A stretch of DNA of 64,000 nucleotides, taken from contig NZ_LMBZ01000008.1 of assembly GCF_001439635.1 (NCBI RefSeq), forward strand, positions 66,431-130,430. The letters run 5' to 3'. Source of the stretch: Solibacillus cecembensis (GTDB lineage: Bacteria; Bacillota; Bacilli; Bacillales_A; Planococcaceae). Below are positions 18,156 through 26,250 of this stretch, in pieces. The notes under the pieces are model-generated. The model made no database searches. It had not been told where the DNA came from and saw nothing but the letters and a program-made list of their open reading frames with translations. Positions within the stretch are counted from its first letter, which is position 1; each line of letters opens with the position of its first letter. A program made the position numbers and the translations under genes.

Positions 18156-18848
18156 ATGGAGCAATACGTACGTCAAAATTTTAAGCGGGCAATGCAATTA
18201 CCGATGCCTACTAAAACATTTGCAACGTTAAAAGCAGCAGAGCCCTTTATCGCAGTAACGGTTAGACCGGGTATTATTAATAAACATTTAACGGGTGCTC
18301 AACTGAATGTATTAGCAAAACTAGCGGATGAAGGTGCTGTGAAATATTCAGCTGGTCATAGCTTTATCGTATCGGTACATGAAGAAATGCTTGATAAAGT
18401 AATGCAACTATTAACCGATGTAGAGCTCTATGTAGTGCCACCTACTCCAAGTGCCATTATGAAATGTTGTGACTTTTGTGATGGAGATGAATTAGCGGCG
18501 TTACCAATTGCAAAAGAGTTATTGCGAGAAATTGAACAAATGCCACTAAAAAAGCGAGTAAGGATTGGATTTAATGCATGTACACTCGCCTGCTATAATG
18601 CTGTCCAGGATGATTTAGCGCTAATTTATCATAAGGGGAAATTTGATATTTACGGCGGTGCGATACCAATGGGAAGACGTGCAAGCTCTGGGGAACTATT
18701 AGCTAAAAATATACCAGAGCAATACATAATTGAATGTGTGAAAAAGCTATTAGTTCATTACAATACATCCAAGGTGGAGAAGTTTTTCCGTTTCATTAAG
18801 AAGGAAAAGGAAAGCATTCAAAAACAATTAAAGGGGGATTGGTCATGA
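18156..18848 (+). CDS. Stand-alone nitrite/sulfite-reductase-like Fe-S protein, paralogue of the CbiH60 C-domain
   Basis: The 230-residue protein aligns along its length with the C-terminal domain of CbiH60: a beta-rich first part, then KCCDFC with cysteines 105 and 108, FNACTLACY with cysteines 142 and 146, KGKFDIYGGA, and a C-terminal basic helix (KVEKFFRFIKK). The spacing between the two cysteine pairs is identical in the two proteins (37 residues from first to third). I infer a 4Fe-4S protein working in B12 synthesis, perhaps as an electron carrier. The gene overlaps the chelatase gene by ATGA and is preceded by GAAGGTGG. Confidence 0.85.
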   Translation: MEQYVRQNFKRAMQLPMPTKTFATLKAAEPFIAVTVRPGIINKHLTGAQLNVLAKLADEGAVKYSAGHSFIVSVHEEMLDKVMQLLTDVELYVVPPTPSAIMKCCDFCDGDELAALPIAKELLREIEQMPLKKRVRIGFNACTLACYNAVQDDLALIYHKGKFDIYGGAIPMGRRASSGELLAKNIPEQYIIECVKKLLVHYNTSKVEKFFRFIKKEKESIQKQLKGDWS

Positions 18849-20035
18849 CAACTTGGAATTTAACGCCGATGCAACGTCACATTTTAATTTGTAATGGGGC
18901 GACTTGTATGGGGGCTGGTGCAGAAGAAGTAACGCAGCAAATCCGCGATGAAATTAAGGGAAATAAGCTAGATGACGTAATTCATACTTCTCGCACACGT
19001 TGTAACGGGCGCTGTAAAGATAAATGCGTAGTCATAGATTATCCGAAAGGCACATGGTATTCCGTTCAAGAGGAAAAAACTGCTCGTGCAATCGTGCATG
19101 AAAATGTATCACAAGAAAATATTATTTACTCATTGCAAGATGGAGAGCGTCTTCGTGGCGAATCGCGTATTAAAGGTCTTGATAAATACCGAAAACGTAA
19201 AGGGATGAAAAATAAGGCTGTTTTATTTGTGGGACATGGTAGTCGTTTAGAAGAAGGAAATGAGGAAGTTCGTCAATTTGTTAGCCGAATGGAACCGAAA
19301 ATTGACCCACAATATATCGTGCAATCATGCTTTTTAGAATTTGCCTCTCCAAACATTGATGATGGGATTCAAGCATGTATTGAGGCGGGTGCAGATGAAA
19401 TTCATGTGATTCCAATCATCTTATTACATGCAGGACACTCAAAGCTTCATATTCCAGCGGAAATTGAGGAAGCAAGAGTACAATTCCCAGACATTCGTTT
19501 TACATATGGACAAACAATTGGCATTCATGATGAAATTTTTGAGATTTTAAAATCACGCCTGCAAGAAGTTGGATTCGACACAGCTGCTAAACATGAAGAT
19601 ACAGCTATTTTATTAATTGCGCGCGGTAGTAGCGATCTTGAGGCAAAAGAGGAATTCTATAAAATTTCACATAGATTAGCCGGGCAAATTGATGTACCGA
19701 TTTTCGAAACGGCATTTATGGGCGTCACAACACCAACTGTAGAACAAGGTATTGAGACGTGCATGGAACGCGGTGCTAAAAGGATCATTATGTTACCTTA
19801 CTTTTTATTCACAGGTATTTTAATGAAACGCATGTCACATATGGCAACGGAATTTTCTAAACAATACCCGGACATTGACATTACGATTGCGAATTATTTT
19901 GGTTATCATCCAAAATTGCAAAACGTCCTATTAGAAAGATTACAACAAACTATTGATGGCACATCTACAGGTATGCAAGACTTAGAAAACTTCCGCAAAT
20001 ATGTTGAAGAAAATGGGTATGAACACCATCATTAA
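18845..20035 (+). CDS. cbiX: CbiW-CbiX fusion: thioredoxin-like ferredoxin plus sirohydrochlorin cobaltochelatase
   Basis: Residues 1-85 have cysteines 16, 21, 53, 57 and 61 in ICNGATC and RCNGRCKDKC, as in thioredoxin-like 2Fe-2S ferredoxins (CbiW-like). From about residue 121 comes a long-form CbiX: FVGHGSR with catalytic histidine 131, then HAGHSK with histidine 198. The related second half has ARGSS where the first has GHGSR. It ends in HHH. CbiX inserts cobalt into sirohydrochlorin. B. megaterium CbiX has an MXCXXC Fe-S motif near its end. I see none here, so the fused ferredoxin may take its place. ATG 18845 follows AGGGGGA. Confidence 0.9.
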   Translation: MTTWNLTPMQRHILICNGATCMGAGAEEVTQQIRDEIKGNKLDDVIHTSRTRCNGRCKDKCVVIDYPKGTWYSVQEEKTARAIVHENVSQENIIYSLQDGERLRGESRIKGLDKYRKRKGMKNKAVLFVGHGSRLEEGNEEVRQFVSRMEPKIDPQYIVQSCFLEFASPNIDDGIQACIEAGADEIHVIPIILLHAGHSKLHIPAEIEEARVQFPDIRFTYGQTIGIHDEIFEILKSRLQEVGFDTAAKHEDTAILLIARGSSDLEAKEEFYKISHRLAGQIDVPIFETAFMGVTTPTVEQGIETCMERGAKRIIMLPYFLFTGILMKRMSHMATEFSKQYPDIDITIANYFGYHPKLQNVLLERLQQTIDGTSTGMQDLENFRKYVEENGYEHHH

Positions 20036-20042
20036 TAAAATG

Positions 20043-20080
20043 TACCGAAGCGAATATTCAAAGTTGCTTCGGTATTTATA
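20043..20080 (+). terminator. Hairpin between cbiX and cbiB
   Basis: TACCGAAGC (20043-20051) and GCTTCGGTA (20066-20074) form a perfect 9-bp stem followed by TTTATAATTT. The U run is short, so it may be a partial terminator or a processing site that separates chelatase expression from cbiB, cobD and cobC. Confidence 0.55.
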
Positions 20081-20097
20081 ATTTGCGAGCAAATTAA

Positions 20098-20112
20098 AGG
20101 GGGGAATCCATT
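20098..20112 (+). promoter_or_regulatory. Shine-Dalgarno and ATT start of cbiB
   Basis: The G-rich run AGGGGGGAA (20098-20106) is followed by ATT ATT at 20110 and 20113. An in-frame TAA at 20095 closes the frame upstream, and no ATG, GTG or TTG occurs in frame until GTG 20140, which has no ribosome site. Initiation at ATT is therefore the simplest reading. Confidence 0.65.
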
Positions 20113-21081
20113 ATTTTATATTTTATTTGCATAATAGCGGTGCTAATGGATTTGATTTTAGGGGAGCCGAAAAAAATTACCCATCCCGTAATTTATATAG
20201 GACGCTTCATTTCTTTTTTAGAGAAGGTATTGAACAATGGGAGCTACTTACGGTTTAAAGGTTTGATGACAGTTTTATTAACGGTAGGCATGACAACTTT
20301 TATAACTTTCTTCATCATTTTTATCGCTTTTAAAATTCATTTTCTTCTGTGGGTAGTTGTAGAAATAGCGTTAATTAGTTTAGCGCTCGCTCAAAAATCA
20401 TTAAAGGAAGCGGCAATGATTGTTTACGATGCACTGAACAATAACGATATCGTTCAAGCTCGTGAAAAATTAGGATGGATTGTGGGACGTGATACTGCCC
20501 ATTTAGATGAACCCGAAATTGTTCGAGGGGTTGTTGAAACAGTTTCTGAAAATACGAGTGATGGTGTAACCGCACCACTTTTATATGCGCTTTGTTTTGG
20601 TGCTACGGGTGCATGGTGTTACAAGGCAATTAATACGTTAGATTCAATGATAGGCTATAAAAATGAACGATATGGACAATTTGGATATGTAGCAGCAAAG
20701 TTAGACGATCTCGCAAATCTTATTCCAAGTCGTATGACGGGCTTTATTTTACTAATAACTACGAAAAAATATATGAATAAATCATTAATATTCCGATTGA
20801 AAAATTGGTTAAAAGATGCGAAGAAACACCCCAGTCCGAACAGTGGCTACTTAGAAGCAGCAACTGCCTGGCAATTAGGCATTCGTTTAGGTGGGTACAA
20901 TCGCTATGGTGGGGTCGAAGCATTTCGTGCGTATATGGGTGAATCTCATTTTACGATGCAAAAACAGCATATTAACTTAGCAATTAAACACATGTATGTT
21001 TGTACGTGGTGGCTGTTATTAATAGGGGGGATACTATATGTTATTGCCTTCACATGGGGCGAATGCATCGGCGTTGTATAA
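20110..21081 (+). CDS. cbiB: Adenosylcobinamide-phosphate synthase
   Basis: CbiB is a membrane enzyme that attaches aminopropanol phosphate to adenosylcobyric acid. The protein shows the family opening (hydrophobic, then LMDLILGEP and HPVIYIGRF), VSENTSDGVTAPLLY, and NERYGQFGYVAAKLDDLANLIP. With the ATT start at 20110 it is 323 residues and begins like other CbiB proteins. Starting at GTG 20140 would remove ten residues of the first hydrophobic segment. The 3' end overlaps cobD by 44 bases. Confidence 0.92.
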   Translation: MILYFICIIAVLMDLILGEPKKITHPVIYIGRFISFLEKVLNNGSYLRFKGLMTVLLTVGMTTFITFFIIFIAFKIHFLLWVVVEIALISLALAQKSLKEAAMIVYDALNNNDIVQAREKLGWIVGRDTAHLDEPEIVRGVVETVSENTSDGVTAPLLYALCFGATGAWCYKAINTLDSMIGYKNERYGQFGYVAAKLDDLANLIPSRMTGFILLITTKKYMNKSLIFRLKNWLKDAKKHPSPNSGYLEAATAWQLGIRLGGYNRYGGVEAFRAYMGESHFTMQKQHINLAIKHMYVCTWWLLLIGGILYVIAFTWGECIGVV

Positions 21082-22105
21082 AGCCGTGGGTATTACAATG
21101 CCGCAAGAAGTAATCGATGTAAGTGAAAACGTTAATGTGGATGGGTTTCCTGAGAAGATTAAAGAATATTGGCCCAGTTTACTTACTAAATTAGCAACTT
21201 ATCCTAATGAACAAGCAGAACCTTTTTATACGGATATCGCGGATTTTCACGAAGTTCAAAAATCACATGTTGTTGTAACAAATGGCGCGGCAGAAGGGTT
21301 AGTGACATTAGCGCAATTTTTTAGAGGGAAAGATATTGCGTTATTAGAACCTTCTTTCTCAGAGTACAAAAGAACATTGCAACAGCAAAATTGTACGATT
21401 CATTCAATCATTTCGGATGATATTAGCCATTACCGTTTTAATGAACAGGCACTAAATGAATTATTATTGCGTGTGTCAGCTATTTACATATGCAATCCCA
21501 ATAATCCAACAGGTGTTTTATTAAAAAAGGAATGGATTGAGGATTTAATACAAAAGTATCCGCATTGTTACTTTGTTATAGATGAAGCTTTTATCGATTG
21601 GACAGACGAAGCGGAAAGTGTTGTTGCATTAACAAATACATATACGAACTTATTTGTGTTGCGGTCGATGACAAAAATGTTTGGGCTTGCAGGAGTTCGA
21701 CTAGGTTATGTGATTGGGAAGCAAGCAGACAAATTACGATGTTTCTTACCGCATTGGAATGTGAGTAATATTGCGATTGAACTCGGCTCGATTTGTTTGC
21801 AAGAGCAACAATTTGTAAAGAAATCTAGGGAGAAAAGTGGGCGTTTAAGAGAGGAAATGAGTGTAGTATTAAAAAATTTAGGGTGTACGATTTCGGATAG
21901 CTCGGCAAACTTCTTCTTATTTAAATTACCAAATAGGCTTAATCCCGATGCGTTTTTTTCACATTTGTTGAATCGTGGCATTGTGTTACGTCACACGAAA
22001 AATTATGTTGGGTTAGATGGAGAATGGTTCCGAATTGCCGTAAAAAGTGAAGAAATATGGGCAAAGTGTAAGGAAGAGATAATCAATTATGTCGAAAATC
22101 ATTAA
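21038..22105 (+). CDS. cobD: L-threonine-O-3-phosphate decarboxylase
   Basis: CobD makes (R)-1-amino-2-propanol phosphate, the linker that CbiB attaches. It is a PLP aminotransferase-fold enzyme of 355 residues with CNPNNPTG near residue 151 and the lysine in RSMTKMFGLAGVRLGY near residue 210. Histidinol-phosphate aminotransferase is the nearest confusable family. The position between cbiB and cobC decides for CobD. ATG 21038 follows AGGGGGGA and lies inside cbiB. Confidence 0.9.
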   Translation: MLLPSHGANASALYKAVGITMPQEVIDVSENVNVDGFPEKIKEYWPSLLTKLATYPNEQAEPFYTDIADFHEVQKSHVVVTNGAAEGLVTLAQFFRGKDIALLEPSFSEYKRTLQQQNCTIHSIISDDISHYRFNEQALNELLLRVSAIYICNPNNPTGVLLKKEWIEDLIQKYPHCYFVIDEAFIDWTDEAESVVALTNTYTNLFVLRSMTKMFGLAGVRLGYVIGKQADKLRCFLPHWNVSNIAIELGSICLQEQQFVKKSREKSGRLREEMSVVLKNLGCTISDSSANFFLFKLPNRLNPDAFFSHLLNRGIVLRHTKNYVGLDGEWFRIAVKSEEIWAKCKEEIINYVENH

Positions 22106-22616
22106 GTATTACCGTCACGCTGAAACAAAATGGAATAAAGAAGGACGATTACAAGGGTGGTTGGATTCAGAGCTAACGGAGCAAGGGATTCAACAGGCAA
22201 AACAAGTGCAATGGGAACCGGAAATTGTATTTTGTAGTGATTTGAATCGAGCGTTTCAAACCGCTCGATATATGTTCCCGAACAGCGCTATTCATACAAG
22301 TGAGCACTTGCGTGAAATTAATCTAGGACATTGGCAAGGTTGTCTAATAAGTAATCTGCAAAATGATGGCCAATATAATTGTTATACGAATTCACCGCAG
22401 TTGTTTCAACAAACTACGCAAGAATCGTTTCAACAAGTGACGTCTCGCATGCTTGCGTTTCATGAAAGTTTAGATTATTTACCATATAGGAAAATTGCCG
22501 TCGTTTCGCATGGAGTAGCGCTTGCCTGTTTTTTTATAGCGCTTAAAAACCAAGGTTACGAAAATTTATGGAAATATTTATTGACTGGTGCTACTTGTGA
22601 GACGGTTACATTTTAA
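22089..22616 (+). CDS. cobC: Histidine phosphatase, probable alpha-ribazole phosphatase
   Basis: The 175-residue protein belongs to the phosphoglycerate mutase-like histidine phosphatases: YRHAETKWN at the N-terminus, REINLGHWQG, and VVSHGVALA near residue 139. The usual RHGE is RHAE here, a glycine-to-alanine change next to the catalytic histidine. CobC removes the 5' phosphate of alpha-ribazole phosphate in lower-ligand assembly. The location at the end of the cobalamin operon supports this, but the family is broad. It overlaps cobD by 17 bases. Confidence 0.8.
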   Translation: MSKIIKYYRHAETKWNKEGRLQGWLDSELTEQGIQQAKQVQWEPEIVFCSDLNRAFQTARYMFPNSAIHTSEHLREINLGHWQGCLISNLQNDGQYNCYTNSPQLFQQTTQESFQQVTSRMLAFHESLDYLPYRKIAVVSHGVALACFFIALKNQGYENLWKYLLTGATCETVTF

Positions 22617-22643
22617 AAGGGTAAATTTTTGCTAAACAATAGG

Positions 22644-22685
22644 AAAAGGCACATCTCACAATTACGTGGAATGTGTCCTTTTTAG
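22644..22685 (+). terminator. Terminator of the second B12 operon
   Basis: AAAAGGCACAT (22644-22654) pairs with ATGTGTCCTTTT (22671-22682) with one bulge. It lies 28 bases after the cobC stop and ends in a T run, so it closes the operon that began at riboswitch 2. Confidence 0.8.
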
Positions 22686-22780
22686 CTGAACGACATCATT
22701 GGAATCTATTCAAATATTCAGAAAATCATATATAATTAAAGTTAGTCGAAAGTTGTTGAAAAATGTGAGGAGGAGATCAC

Positions 22781-23479
22781 GTGAAAAATTCAGATCGGTT
22801 TTTAACGGCATTCAATCGCATTGATCATTCAATGAGGGAGATTGCTGAAGCAAAGGATTTTATCGCATTTTATCGTTTAATTGACTTGGCAAAAAAGAAA
22901 AGCCCTCTTGTTCGAAAATACGAAGACGATTTACGTTCCTATGCGGATTTACGAAATGCAATCGTACACAACCGAACGTCGATGGAATATGTCATTGCTG
23001 AACCACATCTAGGAGTTGTCGAGAAAATTGAACATATTGATGAAGTATTAACGAAACCTAAGCTTGTCGGTCAATTATTTCGCAAGCGTGTTTTCATCTT
23101 TCAAACGACCAACTCATTGAAACATATATTAAAGGCCATTCGGAAACAAAAATATACGCAGTTTCCTGTTTATGAAAAGCATGTATTTAAAGGATTAGTC
23201 ACAACAGTCGGGGTGACGAACTGGCTAGCAACGTCGATGGCTGGGTCACGTTTACCACAGCACATACCGACGCTAGAAGATATTTTACACCACGAAAAAG
23301 ATGATCGAAATTATAAATTTATTAGCCGTTTTATGACTATTTATGAAGCAGAGGAGATTTTTAAGCAGGGGGTTGAGCGAGGCCGACGTTTTGAAGCTTT
23401 ACTTATTACAGAACACGGAAAGCCCCATCAAAAGCTATTAGGTATTGTAACACCGATTGACATTATGAAGGTGGACTAG
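22781..23479 (+). CDS. HEPN-motif and CBS-pair protein
   Basis: The 232-residue protein has two parts. Residues 1-90 are helical and contain LRNAIVH, an R-x4-H motif (R58, H63) like that of HEPN nucleotide-binding or RNase domains. From about residue 95 to the end are two CBS motifs (IRKQKYTQFPVYEKHVFKGL and KLLGIVTPIDIM), which usually bind adenosyl nucleotides. GTG 22781 follows GAGGAGGAG. No partner gene adjoins it: it has its own unit and converges with the DUF421 gene, overlapping it by 17 bases. The function is unknown. Confidence 0.75.
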   Translation: MKNSDRFLTAFNRIDHSMREIAEAKDFIAFYRLIDLAKKKSPLVRKYEDDLRSYADLRNAIVHNRTSMEYVIAEPHLGVVEKIEHIDEVLTKPKLVGQLFRKRVFIFQTTNSLKHILKAIRKQKYTQFPVYEKHVFKGLVTTVGVTNWLATSMAGSRLPQHIPTLEDILHHEKDDRNYKFISRFMTIYEAEEIFKQGVERGRRFEALLITEHGKPHQKLLGIVTPIDIMKVD

Positions 23480-24164
23480 CATTTTTAATACTAGTATACA
23501 GGGAACCGTTTTCTAAAATTTGTGCAAAATAAACATCTTCAACAGAATGAATATTTTTTTTCGATAACTTTTTTAGCAACCATTCTTCTGTCAAATTAAG
23601 CTCGTTTAAGTTTTTTACAATAATTTTACCATCGGAAACGAGTTCGGTTGGCATATATTGAGGAGCGGGTGAGGAGATTTTTAAATCTTCTTTTGTTACC
23701 TCACGCATTAGGGGTTTTTTTAGAACAGTTAATTCCCCGTTTGTTTCGAAAATAGCATGATGTACTTCATCGAGTGAATAAATGCTTTGTTCTCGTAAAA
23801 GCATCGTTACTTCATCCATATGCAAGCGCGCTTTTTCTAAGTTATCATTTAAAATAACGCCACTTTGTATAACAATCATTGGCCGATCATCAAATAAAAC
23901 GCGAGCTTTTTTTGATTTGAATGTTAAATAAGTAACAAAAATAGTAAGTACGGTCCACCATATTAACGAAACCAAACCATCTAAAAAGGGGGTTTCAGCT
24001 TGTGCGGATATTTCTGCAGCAATTGAGCCAAACGTAATCCCTGTTACGTAGTGGAAGAATGTCAGCTGACTAATTTGTTTTTTGCCAATAATTCGTGCAA
24101 GCAGTAAAATAGCAAAAAAAGCAAAAGTTGTACGGATGAGCATTTCAAATAAATTAAGCTCCAT
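23463..24164 (-). CDS. DUF421 membrane protein (YetF/YkjA family)
   Basis: The 233-residue protein has three N-terminal transmembrane segments (about 8-27, 38-55 and 66-84) with LARIIGKKQISQLT, followed by a soluble DUF421 domain with FDDRPMIVIQSG. Homologues such as YetF are common in Bacillaceae, many with a link to sporulation or membranes, but no reaction is assigned. The start ATG 24164 is preceded by AAAGGAG on the minus strand. The 3' end overlaps the CBS protein gene on the other strand. Confidence 0.88.
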   Translation of the reverse strand: MELNLFEMLIRTTFAFFAILLLARIIGKKQISQLTFFHYVTGITFGSIAAEISAQAETPFLDGLVSLIWWTVLTIFVTYLTFKSKKARVLFDDRPMIVIQSGVILNDNLEKARLHMDEVTMLLREQSIYSLDEVHHAIFETNGELTVLKKPLMREVTKEDLKISSPAPQYMPTELVSDGKIIVKNLNELNLTEEWLLKKLSKKNIHSVEDVYFAQILENGSLYTSIKNASPPS

Positions 24165-24289
24165 TTCATCACTCCTTTAAACGATATGATGGTCGGATCG
24201 ATATGAAACTATACCAATTTATCTCCATTCACAACAATTCGAAATAGGGATGCAATTGAGCCGAGATGTAATTGAAAAATTGAAGGGAT

Positions 24290-25498
24290 ATGAATGAAAT
24301 GTCTACTACAACCGCAAAGCAATCCAATCCAGTTTATCCTGTCATGGTAGCGATAGGTGTCTGTCATTTAATTAACGATACGATGCAATCAGTCATTCCG
24401 GCGATGTTTCCGCTACTAGAGAGAGATTTAGGGTTAACCTTTACACAGCTAGGGATGATTACCTTTGTGTTAAATATATTTGCGAGTCTATTGCAACCAG
24501 CAGTCGGCTTTATGACCGATAAAAAACCGTTTCCTTATGCGTTGCCGTTAGGGATGGTCAGTTCATTTATCGGGTTGTCGCTGTTAATTGTCGTCGATAA
24601 ATATTGGATGATTTTAATGTCTGTCATTTTTTTAGGCATTGGTTCAGCGATCTTCCATCCAGAAGGTTCCCGCGTATCATTCATGGCGGCGGGGAATAAA
24701 CGCGGGCTCGCACAGTCAATTTATCAAGTAGGTGGTAATACTGGGCAAGCATTAGCGCCATTATTAAGTGCGTTTATCATTTTGCCGTTTGGAATGAATG
24801 GCGTATCGCTTGTTTTAATATTTACTGCGATCGGAATTTTTATGTTATCAAAAATTGCAGCATGGTATAAACGTCAGCTTGAAGAAGAAAAACTATCGAA
24901 AGTGAAGAAAGTACTTGTGTCTTCGTTGCCAAAATTAACGAAAAAGCAAGTCGGTATTGCGCTAAGCTTATTGCTCGTTGTTATTTTTGCACGTTCATTT
25001 TATGTTACGAATATAACGAGTTTCTATGTGTTTTATTTAATTGAACAATACAGGATTAAAGTGGAATTTGGGCAATTATTAATTTTCCTATTTATGGCGT
25101 TCGGAGTGGTTGGGACGTTTTTTGGTGGACCATTATCCGATCGAATCGGTCGAAAAAACGCGATTTTAATTTCCGTTGTCGGACCAATTCCATTGTGCTT
25201 AGCATTGCCATATTTACCGATTTCACTTGTCGTTGTTTGTTTAATTGCGATTGGGTCACTTATTATGATTAGCTTCACGGTGACGGTTGTATATGCACAG
25301 GAGCTTGTCCCATCTAAAATCGGAACAATGGCAGGCTTAACAGTTGGGGTAGCGTTTGGGATGGGCGCAATTGGCTCTGTGGTCATTGGGAGTTTTATGG
25401 ACCAATTCGGCATTCGTCCTACGATGATTGCGGTATCCATATTGCCGTTATTGTTACTTGTTGCGTTTTTACTGCCAAAAGATAAAGTAGCTCACTAA
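24290..25498 (+). CDS. MFS transporter, fosmidomycin-resistance (Fsr) type
   Basis: This 402-residue major facilitator has twelve predicted membrane segments. Motifs include HLINDTMQSVIPAMFPLL early on and GGPLSDRIGRKNAIL between segments 8 and 9, both typical of Fsr-like exporters. The substrate is not known from the sequence. The start may be ATG 24290 or ATG 24299. GAAGGG at 24282-24287 is better spaced for the second. The gene is single and convergent with lutC. Confidence 0.85.
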   Translation: MNEMSTTTAKQSNPVYPVMVAIGVCHLINDTMQSVIPAMFPLLERDLGLTFTQLGMITFVLNIFASLLQPAVGFMTDKKPFPYALPLGMVSSFIGLSLLIVVDKYWMILMSVIFLGIGSAIFHPEGSRVSFMAAGNKRGLAQSIYQVGGNTGQALAPLLSAFIILPFGMNGVSLVLIFTAIGIFMLSKIAAWYKRQLEEEKLSKVKKVLVSSLPKLTKKQVGIALSLLLVVIFARSFYVTNITSFYVFYLIEQYRIKVEFGQLLIFLFMAFGVVGTFFGGPLSDRIGRKNAILISVVGPIPLCLALPYLPISLVVVCLIAIGSLIMISFTVTVVYAQELVPSKIGTMAGLTVGVAFGMGAIGSVVIGSFMDQFGIRPTMIAVSILPLLLLVAFLLPKDKVAH

Positions 25499-25502
25499 AA
25501 AA

Positions 25503-25541
25503 TACCGAGTGCCAAGGGAAATCTTGATACTCGGTGTTTTT
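25503..25541. terminator. Bidirectional terminator between the MFS gene and lutC
   Basis: ACCGAGT (25504-25510) and ACTCGGT (25529-25535) form the stem. T follows on the plus strand (GTTTTTAGG), and on the minus strand the run ATTTTTTAG follows, so it can serve both converging genes. Confidence 0.75.
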
Positions 25542-25569
25542 AGGTTTAACGTTTAATAACGGTAGGGCG

Positions 25570-26250
25570 CTATACATCCTCCACAATAATATACATCATG
25601 CGCACAGGTCCATGTACGCCAACAACTAAATTCATTTCAATATCAGCTGAATTACTCGGACCCGTAATAAAGCTAACGCAAGAAGCAACATGGCTTTGTT
25701 TGCGTAAAAATTGGGCGGCTTGTGTCATGCGTGGTACGATACTGCTTTTCGGTATAATGGCAATCGAGTTTTCTGGTAAAAACGATAATGTCCGTCCGCG
25801 TTGTGCAGAGGATTGTAGCATAATCGTTGCGGATTCGGCTAACGTGATATCGCTAATAACGACCCCAATATTAGCACGCTCGGCAATTTCGATGTTCATA
25901 TCACCTTGTGTAGGATCCCATTTGAAACTTTGCTGTGCAGCGATAAAGGATTCGATTTGAAGCTGCTCAAAACGGGCATCCTCACTATAGATAATTTGTC
26001 CGTTATTATATGTAGCAAATGCTTCTTCAAGTGTCTGTTTCAAGGTCAATTGTGTACAAATTTTAACGGTCGTATGAATATTAGCGCAATGCTCTACCAA
26101 TATTTCAACAAGTTCATCCGCAGAAGCACCCTTCAGTACTTCATGCTGAGGTAGGTGTTTCCAATTACGTTCCGGCTTCGTGAGGGAAGGCGTAGAACGG
26201 CCTAACTGTGTTGCAATCGTTTGTAAAAAGGCTTCACGGTTTTTAATCAT
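25570..26250 (-). CDS. lutC: Lactate utilisation protein C
   Basis: LutC is a subunit of the LutABC L-lactate oxidation system, which turns lactate to pyruvate. The 226-residue LUD-domain protein has VVISDITLAESATIML and a C-terminal FITGPSNSADIEMNLVVGVH segment typical of LutC/YkgG. Its ATG at 26250 follows directly after the lutB stop, so the two are coupled. Confidence 0.92.
   Translation of the reverse strand: MIKNREAFLQTIATQLGRSTPSLTKPERNWKHLPQHEVLKGASADELVEILVEHCANIHTTVKICTQLTLKQTLEEAFATYNNGQIIYSEDARFEQLQIESFIAAQQSFKWDPTQGDMNIEIAERANIGVVISDITLAESATIMLQSSAQRGRTLSFLPENSIAIIPKSSIVPRMTQAAQFLRKQSHVASCVSFITGPSNSADIEMNLVVGVHGPVRMMYIIVEDV

Noticed and set aside
25598..25960. 120-codon plus-strand frame inside lutC
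   Set aside because: It lies opposite the conserved lutC gene and has no recognisable domain.
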